This document shows positions 23,866 through 33,199 of a stretch of DNA of 64,000 nucleotides, piece by piece. The stretch is from contig DF237338.1 of NCBI GenBank assembly GCA_000708835.1, positions 25,164 to 89,163 on the forward strand, written 5' to 3'. The stretch's first letter is position 1; each line of letters opens with the position of its first letter. The position numbers and the translations under genes are program-made. This DNA comes from Klebsormidium nitens. Taxonomy: Eukaryota; Streptophyta; Klebsormidiophyceae; Klebsormidiales; Klebsormidiaceae. A model generated the notes under the pieces. That model was not told where the DNA came from. It saw only the letters and a list, made by a program, of their open reading frames with translations, and did no database searches.

Positions 23866-25899
23866 ATGAGAGGCTCGGCGTGCATGAGTTCGCATGCATG
23901 TAACCACGTCACGCACGCGGGTCATCCCTGCGGTCGGCACGTAAGAGGCCGGTCGAAGTACTGCTGGCAGCATCAGCGAGTGAGCGCGCCATCCGAAAGG
24001 CCGCGGTACGAGAGAACCCCGCTCGAGATTGAAATGGGGGTCCCCCCTCCCGATTTCGAGATACTGCCGAGCACTTGGGGGGCGTCCGCGGTCGAGAGAA
24101 CCTCCAAGATGGGGTCGTCCACGGTCGAGACCGCACCGACCGATCGGATCGACGCGGTCGCCGCGCGTCTATATGCCCTCTCTGGCCTCGCTGCGGGTAT
24201 CTTTCGTGCCATGAGACCGATAGTGTTGTCGAAGGGTCGCCTTCTGGACCTCGTATCGGGAACGGTGCGGCATATCTCCGTCGAAGACGTATCGCATATC
24301 GCGACTATCGTGTCTGAGATTCCCGTCGATGCGCCTTTGGCGAGCGTGATCGCTTCCAAACCCGCTTATCTTTCGGCGGCCACCGTCGCATCTCTAAAGA
24401 ACATCATGACCCCCAGTCGAGGGTACTTGTCTCAACTGGTTCCGAGCCTCCTGGAAAAGCCCCATACGCTCATATCGATGGAAGAATTCACGCGCTTCGC
24501 CTCTCCGTCTGCTATTGTCACTCGGGCCTGTCCGACCCTGTCGATGTCGAGTCCATTAGGCGCTGCGATATTATCCGCAGGAGACGTCCTCCCTCGGTCC
24601 GGCTTGATCGATCTGGAGAGCTTCGTGAACGCGACGACCACGACCTGCCAGGCGAGCACGACGAATGTCTTGGGCCTCCTTCCGTCGATGTCCCCAACGC
24701 TCGCACTCGCCCTCGGTGGGGCAGCCGTCGGGATTTCGTTGGCGTATATGTATTACAGATACCTTCGCCCCGACGCGGGTGCGGACGTCCTCGATAATCT
24801 CGTCGAAGAGGATATAGACATGAGGTTGGACGACGTCGACCGTCTACTAGCTACGCAGAAGCGCTTTCTGGACCGGGAATGGACGAGAAAGTTCACGAGA
24901 TGTCAGTTCCGCAACCTCGTGTTGGCGCAGAAGTTGAGGAAGCTGATGGATGATAGACAGTTTTACGACGCGAGCGATGAACCGCTTCAGTCGTCGAACG
25001 TGCCACCCAGCAGCGCGGGGAGCGGGGCGAGCCTTCCACCCTCGCCGCCCTCGACGGGCACCCCAGCTTCGGAACCGGTGAAGGAGCTGGCCAATGTCGA
25101 TCACGCCGAGATATTCTTCGATGGCATTTTGGACATGATCGAGCAGAATTTTGAAGACGTTCGCGACGAGTTGAATGAGAGAGGCCGATCGGAACTGCAG
25201 GGCTTCGTGACGAAGGCGAAAGAGAACCACCAGGAGGCCAAATCATTGATCTCACGGTGGAAGACCGATCCTCTGTCCGAACTCGAGCGTAAACGACTGT
25301 TCGAGCTATACAAAAGCATATCGGATATCTATGTGAAGTCGATCGCACGAACACCCTCAGGCGACGGGTGGTTGAACTCGACTTCGGCACCTCCGCCGCC
25401 CTCGAGAGGCGGGCAGCCGCCACCACCCGCACCTCCACCGCCTTCGCAAGGCGGGCAGCCACCGGCACCTCCGCCGCCCTCGAGAGGCGGGCAGCCGCCA
25501 CCACCCGCACCTCCACCGCCGTCGAGAACGGGGCAGCCGCCACCACCCGCACCTCCACCGCCCTCGAGAACGGGGCAGCCGCCACCACCCGCACCTCCAC
25601 CGCCCTCGAAAGGGGGACAGCCGCCACCCCCGGCACCCCCTCCACCTGGTGGCCGCGGAGGGACTCTCTTATCGACGGCTGCGAACGGAACGTCGAGGAA
25701 CCTGTCTTCGTCGGCTCTTCCGGCATCGTTGCGTGGAAAGTTCGTCCCTAGACCCAAGAGCGACGGGATCATCCGATTCTCGGCGCATCCGATAACATCT
25801 TCAGAGTCCAGCGAACAGGTGTTCTACCCTAACGCAGATGGAGACATCGATGTCTGGTATTCATCCGGAATGCGTTCGATCCTCGACCCGACGACGTAA
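23866..25899 (+). CDS. Membrane protein with zinc module and FH1-like polyproline repeats
   Basis: About 677 residues from ATG 23866. Near the N-terminus a Cys/His cluster (CNHVTHAGHPCGR, YCWQHQ) matches the zinc module of the SET protein. A long helical middle follows, then one membrane span (LALALGGAAVGISLAYMYY), acidic and coiled-coil-like segments, and a polyproline region with about six repeats of APPPP(S)(R/Q/K)GGQPPPP encoded at 25387-25660, like formin FH1 or WASP profilin/SH3 ligands. The C-terminus is mixed with an acidic, Trp-containing end (GDIDVWYS). Non-ATG extension upstream ignored. The order suggests a membrane protein that recruits actin-regulating proteins, which is inference. 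Confidence 0.7.
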   Translation: MRGSACMSSHACNHVTHAGHPCGRHVRGRSKYCWQHQRVSAPSERPRYERTPLEIEMGVPPPDFEILPSTWGASAVERTSKMGSSTVETAPTDRIDAVAARLYALSGLAAGIFRAMRPIVLSKGRLLDLVSGTVRHISVEDVSHIATIVSEIPVDAPLASVIASKPAYLSAATVASLKNIMTPSRGYLSQLVPSLLEKPHTLISMEEFTRFASPSAIVTRACPTLSMSSPLGAAILSAGDVLPRSGLIDLESFVNATTTTCQASTTNVLGLLPSMSPTLALALGGAAVGISLAYMYYRYLRPDAGADVLDNLVEEDIDMRLDDVDRLLATQKRFLDREWTRKFTRCQFRNLVLAQKLRKLMDDRQFYDASDEPLQSSNVPPSSAGSGASLPPSPPSTGTPASEPVKELANVDHAEIFFDGILDMIEQNFEDVRDELNERGRSELQGFVTKAKENHQEAKSLISRWKTDPLSELERKRLFELYKSISDIYVKSIARTPSGDGWLNSTSAPPPPSRGGQPPPPAPPPPSQGGQPPAPPPPSRGGQPPPPAPPPPSRTGQPPPPAPPPPSRTGQPPPPAPPPPSKGGQPPPPAPPPPGGRGGTLLSTAANGTSRNLSSSALPASLRGKFVPRPKSDGIIRFSAHPITSSESSEQVFYPNADGDIDVWYSSGMRSILDPTT

Positions 25900-25926
25900 A
25901 AATATTCGGTATGCTATTCTACAGAC

Positions 25927-27672
25927 ATGCCGCCACCCCCGCCACCACCGCCACCCGGCGGACGAGGAAGGGGTCCGCCACCACCGCCACCGCCGCCTGG
26001 GGAACGAGGAGGGGGTCCGCCACCACCGCCACCGCCGCCTGGGGGACGAGGAGGGGGTCCACCACTTCCGCCACCGCCGCCAGTAGGAGGGGGAGGGGCT
26101 ACTCGTCCAGAACCACCGGCGGTTGCGACGACTCATTGCTCTGCCGATCTGAGCTGGCAAGCGGCGAATCCAATCAGAGCTGAATTTTGGAGATCGTTGA
26201 AAAGATCATGGGGAGTCGATTGCCTCGCCAACATGGGATCGACGGCCGCCGAGCTGTTCCAAGTGATGGATCAGGAGGTATTTCTGGGGAGAAGCAGGAT
26301 GGAGAAGGATTTCAAGCTGAGCGACAAACTCGAGGCCAGCGAATATATCGTTCGCATGGTACGTTTCCTGAGGGAAGAACTGTCGGCGTTGGAAGATCTC
26401 CTCATCCTGCTCGATAAGTTCGAGACGGCGATTTCAGCAGCGCCTCCCGAACTGACCAAGAGGTTCAAGTTGCGCATTCCCGACAGGCGAATCCCCGGCT
26501 TGCCGGATACGGAGTCTCCCATAACCGTGGACAACATCAAGGAGGTGTCGGACCGTCTGCGGACGGAATTTCGGACGAAAAGCGGTTCCCTGGCGTCGCT
26601 GACGTACGTGAGCCAGACGTACAAGGTCTGCTGTGTCACTTACTCCCACATCCTGATCGACCTTCTCGGGTTATCGACACCGCCTCTACCGATCCTGAAA
26701 TCGATGATTCAAACCGATATCCCGAAGTCGCTCAAGGGTTCGAGCACGTGGATCGAAAAGGTTCCGACGGAAGAACCCGTGGATCGAGCGTTCGCGAGGA
26801 TGATACTGTTGTATCCGGACCTATATAAGAAAGCATCGGCGATCAAGGAAAAGTACGAGGAACGTCGGAAAGGTGCACCCCCCAAAAGCACACCGAAAGT
26901 GCAGGTGGACCCTCTGGTGTTGGGATTGCGGGAGTTCGGTCGCCCGATCGTCCGCGATGCGATCGTCATGTCTTACGCTCTCGAACGTGCCATTCGTGAG
27001 TTGGAAAGTACGGGGAACCTGAGCGGGGATAACGACTGTCTCGACTATCACCGGAGGGTTTACGAGTTTTATACCAATGCGATGGATGCCGATTCGGCCG
27101 GATATAACGGTATCGTCGCACGGAAGGCGGATCCGTTGACGGAAGCGATGAAACGTGCGTCGGTCGTTCAGAACAAATCCGTGACGTTGCACGGCAAACA
27201 GGCGTTCTATCCACGACGCTTCTTGGACGCCTTTCTGGGTGCCCATGATGAGATAACCACCGGTACCATGTTCTTCCTCTTCGTCGACGTGGTGAAGATG
27301 ATGAGGGAAGTGTTGATTAAGAAGGAGCAACAGCAAGACTACGCCATCACGAGGAACAAGCTCATCAAGATCGGCAATCTGAACGCCGCGAACCGGATAC
27401 CATATCCGGCGCACTCATTGCGGGCGACGAACATAGAGCTCCGGCACGTGCCGTCCTCCGACATGGATCCTAAGAATATACGTAACATGGCTATGCTGGT
27501 GAAGACGATGTTCAAGAATGAGGATGGGCTGATGAGGGCCGTGGGAAGCTACATGTTTCAAGAGGTCGAGAGAATCCGTTCGGGACAGAATGGGGCAGCA
27601 GTACCTTTGGCGAACAAAGCTTCCTTGTCGAACATCATGAAACGAGCTACGACGAATTGGACGAACATATGA
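25927..27672 (+). CDS. Polyproline-headed helical protein
   Basis: 581 residues. Residues 1-57 are runs of 6-9 prolines separated by G(G/E)RGGG, again FH1/WASP-like. The rest (about 75-581) is a large mostly helical domain (LKRSWGVDCLANMGSTAAEL, DLLILLDKFETAI, then FLDAFLGAHDEITTG) with no recognised family. It starts 27 bases after the previous polyproline gene, so the two are probably co-transcribed and functionally linked. I looked for an FH2 domain because of the layout but could not find its motifs. A role at the host cytoskeleton is a hypothesis only. Confidence 0.7.
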   Translation: MPPPPPPPPPGGRGRGPPPPPPPPGERGGGPPPPPPPPGGRGGGPPLPPPPPVGGGGATRPEPPAVATTHCSADLSWQAANPIRAEFWRSLKRSWGVDCLANMGSTAAELFQVMDQEVFLGRSRMEKDFKLSDKLEASEYIVRMVRFLREELSALEDLLILLDKFETAISAAPPELTKRFKLRIPDRRIPGLPDTESPITVDNIKEVSDRLRTEFRTKSGSLASLTYVSQTYKVCCVTYSHILIDLLGLSTPPLPILKSMIQTDIPKSLKGSSTWIEKVPTEEPVDRAFARMILLYPDLYKKASAIKEKYEERRKGAPPKSTPKVQVDPLVLGLREFGRPIVRDAIVMSYALERAIRELESTGNLSGDNDCLDYHRRVYEFYTNAMDADSAGYNGIVARKADPLTEAMKRASVVQNKSVTLHGKQAFYPRRFLDAFLGAHDEITTGTMFFLFVDVVKMMREVLIKKEQQQDYAITRNKLIKIGNLNAANRIPYPAHSLRATNIELRHVPSSDMDPKNIRNMAMLVKTMFKNEDGLMRAVGSYMFQEVERIRSGQNGAAVPLANKASLSNIMKRATTNWTNI

Positions 27673-27685
27673 TTCTTTTTCCGCT

Positions 27686-28579
27686 ATGAGTAGTACACGT
27701 CTGCGCATCACCATGGAGTACGGTCATGATCCGAACGGAGAGTGCGATTCGCGGCTCTTGTTCTTCTCGCTGCGAGACTTCCCCATCACGTGCGACAACG
27801 AACGCGACCCCGTCTCGTACGAGGCACTCAAACCGTTCGTGGCACGAGACTCCATCGTGTACGAATTCTCGCCGGACGGCAGCACGACATGCTGGGATGC
27901 TGCGAGTCTGTACATGACCCTCTGCGCGATGCGGGACCGGGCTGGCGGCCGAGGGCCGTACCGTCATCCGATCCATGGGTGCATCGTGCCATTTCCCAAC
28001 GTGGAGCTAGTGTATCTGACGGCCTGCACGAGCGGCCCCTTGATGAAAGCGGCCATGAAGAAGATGCTGTGGGACATCGCCACGGCAGCCATCGCTGGCA
28101 CCGGGGTCGTCGTGACTTGTCTGGCTACGTACCAACTGTGCGTTGAACCTGTGACGTTGCTACACCCGCTTCAACGGTTGGTCGGAGTCACGGTGACGGA
28201 CGACCTTGCGAAGACCATCCTACATGCGACGGTCACTTCGGCGGGTATGCTCAGCGCCATACATTCTGGTGTAGCGGGATATCGCGCGAAACGACAGCGG
28301 GATAAGCAGCAGGAGTACGGACGTCGGCTCGTGAAAAAGAAAGCCTCGGAGTCGAAGTGGGCGGTGTACGGGGAGCTCAAGCGCAAGAGGCGGGGAAAGC
28401 GGTCTGAAGACGGTGCTCATTTCGCACGACCGAGCGGATCGCTTCGGAAGCAGATGGCCATCCTGACCCTGAGACGACGAGGGTTGCCGAACGAGCTGAT
28501 ACGCGAGATCGGGCGCCGCGCTGAGCTGCCCGGCATGGAAGAGACGCCGCAAAAACGAACCCGAGCTTCCCCATCATGA
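27686..28579 (+). CDS. Possible U-box-like protein with hydrophobic segment
   Basis: 297 residues. The N-terminal ~100 residues include ITCDNERDPVSYEALKPF, an IVYEFSPDG strand and YRHPIHG, in the order of the U-box-like folds seen in giant viruses (DPV/ITLE-type motif, then Tyr-rich strands, then a P-x-x-HP end). A hydrophobic segment (IATAAIAGTGVVVTCLA, about 130-150) may span a membrane. The C-terminal third is strongly basic (KRKRRGKRS). If the U-box reading is right it would recruit ubiquitin-conjugating enzymes. Assignment is tentative. The gene end is duplicated at 29.2 kb. Confidence 0.5.
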   Translation: MSSTRLRITMEYGHDPNGECDSRLLFFSLRDFPITCDNERDPVSYEALKPFVARDSIVYEFSPDGSTTCWDAASLYMTLCAMRDRAGGRGPYRHPIHGCIVPFPNVELVYLTACTSGPLMKAAMKKMLWDIATAAIAGTGVVVTCLATYQLCVEPVTLLHPLQRLVGVTVTDDLAKTILHATVTSAGMLSAIHSGVAGYRAKRQRDKQQEYGRRLVKKKASESKWAVYGELKRKRRGKRSEDGAHFARPSGSLRKQMAILTLRRRGLPNELIREIGRRAELPGMEETPQKRTRASPS

Positions 28580-28604
28580 TGTTCGCGAGGGGCAGCTGCT
28601 CCAT
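28534..28604 (+). repeat. Duplicated gene end, copy A
   Basis: The last codons and 3' flank of the 27.7-kb gene (GCATGGAAGAGACGCCG, AAAAACG, GCTTCCCC, GAGGGG, GCTCC) recur with small changes at 29217-29287. Here the frame is intact to the stop at 28577. Confidence 0.65.
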
Positions 28605-28682
28605 TTTTTGCTGCGGCCTGCATCTTCGTTCTTTCGGTATGCGCGGCTGACGAGAACCCGCAGGCGTCGACGATTGCAAGAA

Positions 28683-29000
28683 CTACTTCTTGTTTCGCAT
28701 CAGAGCCTTGATGTTCTTGATCAGGCCAGTGACGACCAACGCCCACACGACCAAGAGAACAACGGCGCCTATGAGTAGTCCATACGCCTCCCTGTCACCG
28801 ATCCACTCCCCGAAAAGAAAGTAGAGGATCGCAGAGATGCAACACAATTCAACAAAGTACCCCAATATGAACAATCCCTGACTTGTCGTCGTCGACCCAG
28901 TTGTTGGAAAGATGATTGGCGCTACAAACTGCAGGAAGCCTATCTGTGCATCGGTTTTATCATCTTGATACGAGGTGATGGCTGCAGCAGCCGAAGACAT
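28683..29000 (-). CDS. Two-pass membrane protein
   Basis: 105 residues from the ATG at 29000. Two hydrophobic spans (LFILGYFVELCCISAILYFL; AYGLLIGAVVLLVVWALVVT) separated by a short acidic loop, and a basic end (IKNIKALMRNKK). N-terminal part polar. No family recognised; short two-span proteins of this kind are frequent in giant-virus virions. An upstream open extension lacks family support. Confidence 0.55.
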   Translation of the reverse strand: MSSAAAAITSYQDDKTDAQIGFLQFVAPIIFPTTGSTTTSQGLFILGYFVELCCISAILYFLFGEWIGDREAYGLLIGAVVLLVVWALVVTGLIKNIKALMRNKK

Positions 29001-29355
29001 TTGTACATGTTCACGTGTGCAGAAAAAAAGCTTTGTATGATACTCGTGGGACGTCCCCCGAAGTGCGGTAGCACTCAAGAGTTGTTGGAACTATCCGCTG
29101 AGCGTACAAGCGCCATGTGCCGAGGGATTTTGAGGAGTTCTCGGTCGGACGTATCGAGAAATACAAGCCTTGCAAGGTATTTGTCGAGCCCATGCCGGTG
29201 TCATATCTTAGCTTGGGATGGAAGAGACGCCGTAAAAACGCGCGCGCGCTTCCCCGTGATGATATCCACGAGGGGAGCGGCTCCCGTCTTTCCGCGCACC
29301 GACCGATGCGGCGTGCACAGCTGAAATTTTTATAAGTATCGATTCAAGATCCGGA
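29001..29355. other. Spacer holding duplicated gene end, copy B
   Basis: Bases 29217-29287 resemble the end of the 27.7-kb gene (GGATGGAAGAGACGCCGT, then AAAAACGCG) with lost frame. The TTTTTATAAGTATCG just before the methyltransferase ATG is a plausible TATA-like promoter. No gene otherwise. Confidence 0.5.
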
Positions 29356-30572
29356 ATGTCGCCACTCACGGCCGTAGATCTCTTCACGGGCATCGGTGGG
29401 GTGTGTCGGGGGCTCGAGGGGCTCGTCGCGCCCGTTCTGCACTGCGACATATCCCAGGACTGCCAGAATGTGCTGCGAGCCAGAATGGAGGACGGATCCA
29501 TCCCGCCCTGCCAGATCGTCGGGGACATCAAGGAGCTGACGTTCGACGAAAGCCACCGCGAGCCGGTGCAGATCATTCTCTCCTCGTGGCCTTGCACGGG
29601 TCTGTCGATCATGGGCAAAAGCGAGGGCTTCGGCAACCCGCACTCTGCGCTCTTTTACGAGGTCATGAGACTGATCGACGAGACGAAGGCGCCCGCCGTA
29701 TTCTTCGAGAACGTCCCGAGAGTGTTGACGCTCGTGATGGACGACGTAATACATGAGCTCAACACTCTCCGGGGCTACGACGTGAGATGGATCGTCGTGC
29801 CGGCGTCGGCGGTAGGGGCACCTCACGTGCGTGAGAGATGGTTCGCTCTCGCCACACTCCCCGGCTTCGCAAAGAGATGGGACGACCTCGAGTACGACCG
29901 TTTCGATTGGTCTCACGCCAGCGCTCCGCCTCGTATGTGCGAGCCGCGCACGGATCCCGAGCGGGATGTGCGCTGCTCGCAGGCAGCGCCGTGGTCCCCG
30001 ATTGCGCTCGCCTGGCATTCATGATGTTGGTCAGCGGGTTCAGGGAGACGGACGTCGAGGCGAGCACCCTGGAGTTCCAGCACCCGGACATCGAGAGTAG
30101 CTCCGTGAGGCTGGTGGATGTGACATGCAAGGGATGGCCGCGTGTGGGGTTCCTGGGAAACACGGAGGAAGGGCCCCTGGTGTACGCCGTGCGCCTTCCC
30201 GCTTTCAAGAGACCCCGTCTGCACATTCGGCTGAGGGGCCACGATGCGATTCCAGAGAAGCTATTCAAGCTAGTCTCGACGCCGATCGTCCTAGGCGAGC
30301 GCTCCATCCCCTCATGGTCCACTCCGCGCTTCGGCAGCATCTGGGCATGTAACGTTCTCACCGAACGCTCCATCCGCGACTTGCCCATACAGCTCAGGTT
30401 CGCAATAGACACACCGGCCGATCAAAAGAGCTGGCACATGAGCGCGGACTTCTGCACGTGGCTGATGGGGTTCCCCCCGGCGTACACGGTCACTCGAGTA
30501 TCCCGGGAGCCCGACGATGGCGCCGCGGTCGTTGCATGCGTCGAATCGAGTTCGATAAATATCAGCTCATGA
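29356..30572 (+). pseudogene. C5-cytosine DNA methyltransferase, frameshifted
   Basis: The first frame (29356 to about 29960) carries motif I (DLFTGIGG), motif IV with catalytic Cys (SSWPCTGLS), motif VI (FFENVPRV) and motif VIII (HVRERWF). The reading then continues in the next frame with SAVVPDCARLAF (motif IX/X-like) and later FCTWLMGFPPAYT, typical of the target-recognition region. One base change near 29950-29980 separates the halves. In most family members the WLMG-containing region precedes the AVVP motif; here it follows, which needs checking. It methylates cytosine in DNA. Neighbouring HNH gene suggests a modification-restriction pair. Confidence 0.8.
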
Positions 30573-30850
30573 GAAGTAAGTCGGAGATATGTTGGCCCTG
30601 GGTAGCGTCCGGACGTTCGGGCTGCTCGACCGGCTTTCGGAGGGGACGGCACGTGCCATGTCTTCCGCGCGAAAGCCGCTCGAGCCTCCAGTTCCACGGA
30701 TTCTGTGGCCGCACTTCGGAGAGAAGGGACCGCTGGTGGCCGCGAGAGGACGCGAGAGGACGCGAGAGCGTTCGACGGCGCGGCCGGAGAGACGTCCGAT
30801 TCTTCGCTTAAGGAAGGCAGGCGCCCCCAGGGAGCCCGAGGATCCCGAAG

Positions 30851-32155
30851 ATGGCACCGACGGTGGGCGTGAAACGGAAGGCGGCGACGATCACGTTGGC
30901 GGCTGATACCGACGGGGGACGCGCGAAGTCGGTCCGGGACGCGAAAGGATGGGCGGCGGACTGGGGTGCCACGATACGGGCGTTGACCGCGACGAAGCAG
31001 GGAGGGGAGGACGCAGGCTATCGCGCCGACACCATGCGGAGCCCTCGGGGCGGGTTGCTCGTAGATTCGGACAGGAGCATGCGGCGGCGGCTGATCTCCG
31101 ACATCAACCAGGGAAGGAGCGAGATGAGTTCGATGCTGGCGGAGATGCGAGACAGCGGGAGGGTGCCACCTTTCATGGACGAGCGGGATCGGCAGCTCCG
31201 GTATAGGGTGGCCGTCTTTCGGAAACGGCTGATCGGTGAAGGGCGCGAATTTCGCGAGGAGCTGATTCCGGAGTGGACGGGTCGGTGTGCGATGTGTCTG
31301 AGAGAGGGCCTCCCGCTCAAGGAAATGGGATTGGTGGATTACGAGTGGGCCTGCGGGAGTTGTCGTTCTGGGAGTCGCGATCATTCGATTCGCGATGGCG
31401 TCCGCCGAAAGATCGACGAGTGGTTGGCGGAGCTATCGCGTACGACGACCGGGGAGCTGAACGAAACGATACTTCAGCTTCGGGACGTGCGAGACAAGAT
31501 AGTCAAGTTGGCATCCGAGAGAAAGACATCCGGAGAGGAGGAGGTCGAGAGAGAAGTTGTACGAGAGTGGGAAAAGAGGGCATTTGAAACGATTTACTGT
31601 AACGCACCGTTAGAGGAGTTGGACGCCCGGTCGTTGACGTTAAAGGAGCTCGACGAGATGCGGACTTCCGAAACGAAGTTGAGGGACGACGTCGCGAAGC
31701 AGCACCAGACGGTGTTCTATGAGAGGAATCTTCTAACCTTGATCGGGAATTCGGTGAAGCGGAGGCAGAGTGATTACATCCGGCGATTTGAGGCCCGTGA
31801 GAGAAAGTTCTTGAAGACAGACGAGGCCATATGCCGCTGGAATGAACAGGGTGGGCGATGCGATAGATGCAAGGATCCCTTGAGCTGGAACTGGGCCATA
31901 GGAGGGCGTGCTCATCTCGCTCAGTTAGACCGCGTCGATGTGACCAAGATGAGCTACGTGGACAATTATGCTTGGCTGTGCCAAGCGTGCAATCTGTTGA
32001 AGGGCCTGACGGAAGACTTGTTAGCGTACGATCAACATCTCCTAAACGCGCTAGACCACGTTGCCTCAGAATGTGACCGAGTACTCGATGTACTTAATGA
32101 AGCGTTAGAATTACAACGGTCAAGACAGGTTATGGTGAAGAACAAAAGCACTTAG
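30851..32155 (+). CDS. HNH-endonuclease-like protein
   Basis: 434 residues. The C-terminal region has CDRCKDPLSWNW, then HLAQLDRVD, SYVDNYAWLCQACNLLKG: two CxxC pairs bracketing a beta-beta-alpha layout as in giant-virus HNH nucleases; the first catalytic His is replaced by Asp or lies at the HLAQLD position. A second Cys pair (CAMCLREG, CGSC) lies near 145-175. The N-terminal and central parts are helical and charged, probably DNA-binding or coiled coil. It follows the methyltransferase by ~280 bases on the same strand. A restriction role is inference. Confidence 0.7.
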   Translation: MAPTVGVKRKAATITLAADTDGGRAKSVRDAKGWAADWGATIRALTATKQGGEDAGYRADTMRSPRGGLLVDSDRSMRRRLISDINQGRSEMSSMLAEMRDSGRVPPFMDERDRQLRYRVAVFRKRLIGEGREFREELIPEWTGRCAMCLREGLPLKEMGLVDYEWACGSCRSGSRDHSIRDGVRRKIDEWLAELSRTTTGELNETILQLRDVRDKIVKLASERKTSGEEEVEREVVREWEKRAFETIYCNAPLEELDARSLTLKELDEMRTSETKLRDDVAKQHQTVFYERNLLTLIGNSVKRRQSDYIRRFEARERKFLKTDEAICRWNEQGGRCDRCKDPLSWNWAIGGRAHLAQLDRVDVTKMSYVDNYAWLCQACNLLKGLTEDLLAYDQHLLNALDHVASECDRVLDVLNEALELQRSRQVMVKNKST

Positions 32156-33199
32156 TGGTGATAAATAGAATAATTGGGACGGATTGAATGGATTTTTTTT
32201 CTGGTATATATGTTGACAGGATTGTCCAAGGTGCACGGGCCCCCCAGGGGCACAAACGATCTAGCGGAACCGAGACTCTCGGTTCCGCTAGATCGTTTGT
32301 GCCCCTGGGGGGCCCGTGCACCTTGACGCGTCCGTCCCCTGGGGGCCGTCGGCCCCTAGACGGCCCGTGCCGNNNNNNNNNNNNNNNNNNNNNNNNNNNN
32401 NNNNNNNNNNNNNNNNNNNNNNNNNNNNNNNNNNNNNNNNNNNNNNNNNNNNNNNNNNNNNNNNNNNNNNNNNNNNNNNNNNNNNNNNNNNNNNNNNNNN
32501 NNNNNNNNNNNNNNNNNNNNNNNNNNNNNNNNNNNNNNNNNNNNNNNNNNNNNNNNNNNNNNNNNNNNNNNNNNNNNNNNNNNNNNNNNNNNNNNNNNNN
32601 NNNNNNNNNNNNNNNNNNNNNNNNNNNNNNNNNNNNNNNNNNNNNNNNNNNNNNNNNNNNNNNNNNNNNNNNNNNNNNNNNNNNNNNNNNNNNNNNNNNN
32701 NNNNNNNNNNNNNNNNNNNNNNNNNNNNNNNNNNNNNNNNNNNNNNNNNNNNNNNNNNNNNNNNNNNNNNNNNNNNNNNNNNNNNNNNNNNNNNNNNNNN
32801 NNNNNNNNNNNNNNNNNNNNNNNNNNNNNNNNNNNNNNNNNNNNNNNNNNNNNNNNNNNNNNNNNNNNNNNNNNNNNNNNNNNNNNNNNNNNNNNNNNNN
32901 NNNNNNNNNNNNNNNNNNNNNNNNNNNNNNNNNNNNNNNNNNNNNNNNNNNNNNNNNNNNNNNNNNNNNNNNNNNNNNNNNNNNNNNNNNNNNNNNNNNN
33001 NNNNNNNNNNNNNNNNNNNNNNNNNNNNNNNNNNNNNNNNNNNNNNNNNNNNNNNNNNNNNNNNNNNNNNNNNNNNNNNNNNNNNNNNNNNNNNNNNNNN
33101 NNNNNNNNNNNNNNNNNNNNNNNNNNNNNNNNNNNNNNNNNNNNNNNNNNNNNNNNNNNNNNNNNNNNNNNNNNNNNNNNNNNNNNNNNNNNNNNNNNN
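32156..33199. other. Viral/host junction zone and assembly gap
   Basis: After the HNH gene come ~70 AT-rich bases, the palindrome (next entry), about 47 GC-rich bases with GGCCGTCGGCCCC and CTAGACGGCCC, then 827 N (32373-33199), then GC-rich GGCCGGGGGCCCGGG before the sequence turns AT-rich and host-like. Reading frames through the N run are artefacts. Confidence 0.9.
32227..32325. repeat. Perfect 99-bp palindrome
   Basis: Two 49-base arms, 32227-32275 and 32277-32325, are exact reverse complements around one central C at 32276. The arms start CAAGGTGCACGGGCC and meet at CCGAGA/TCTCGG. It lies where viral genes end and beside an unresolved gap. Possible readings: a viral hairpin or resolved terminus, a cruciform element, or a chimeric fold-back of a sequencing read. 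Confidence 0.95.

Noticed and set aside
25927-27672. Formin with FH1 and FH2
   Set aside because: FH1-like prolines are present but I could not find FH2 motifs in the helical part.
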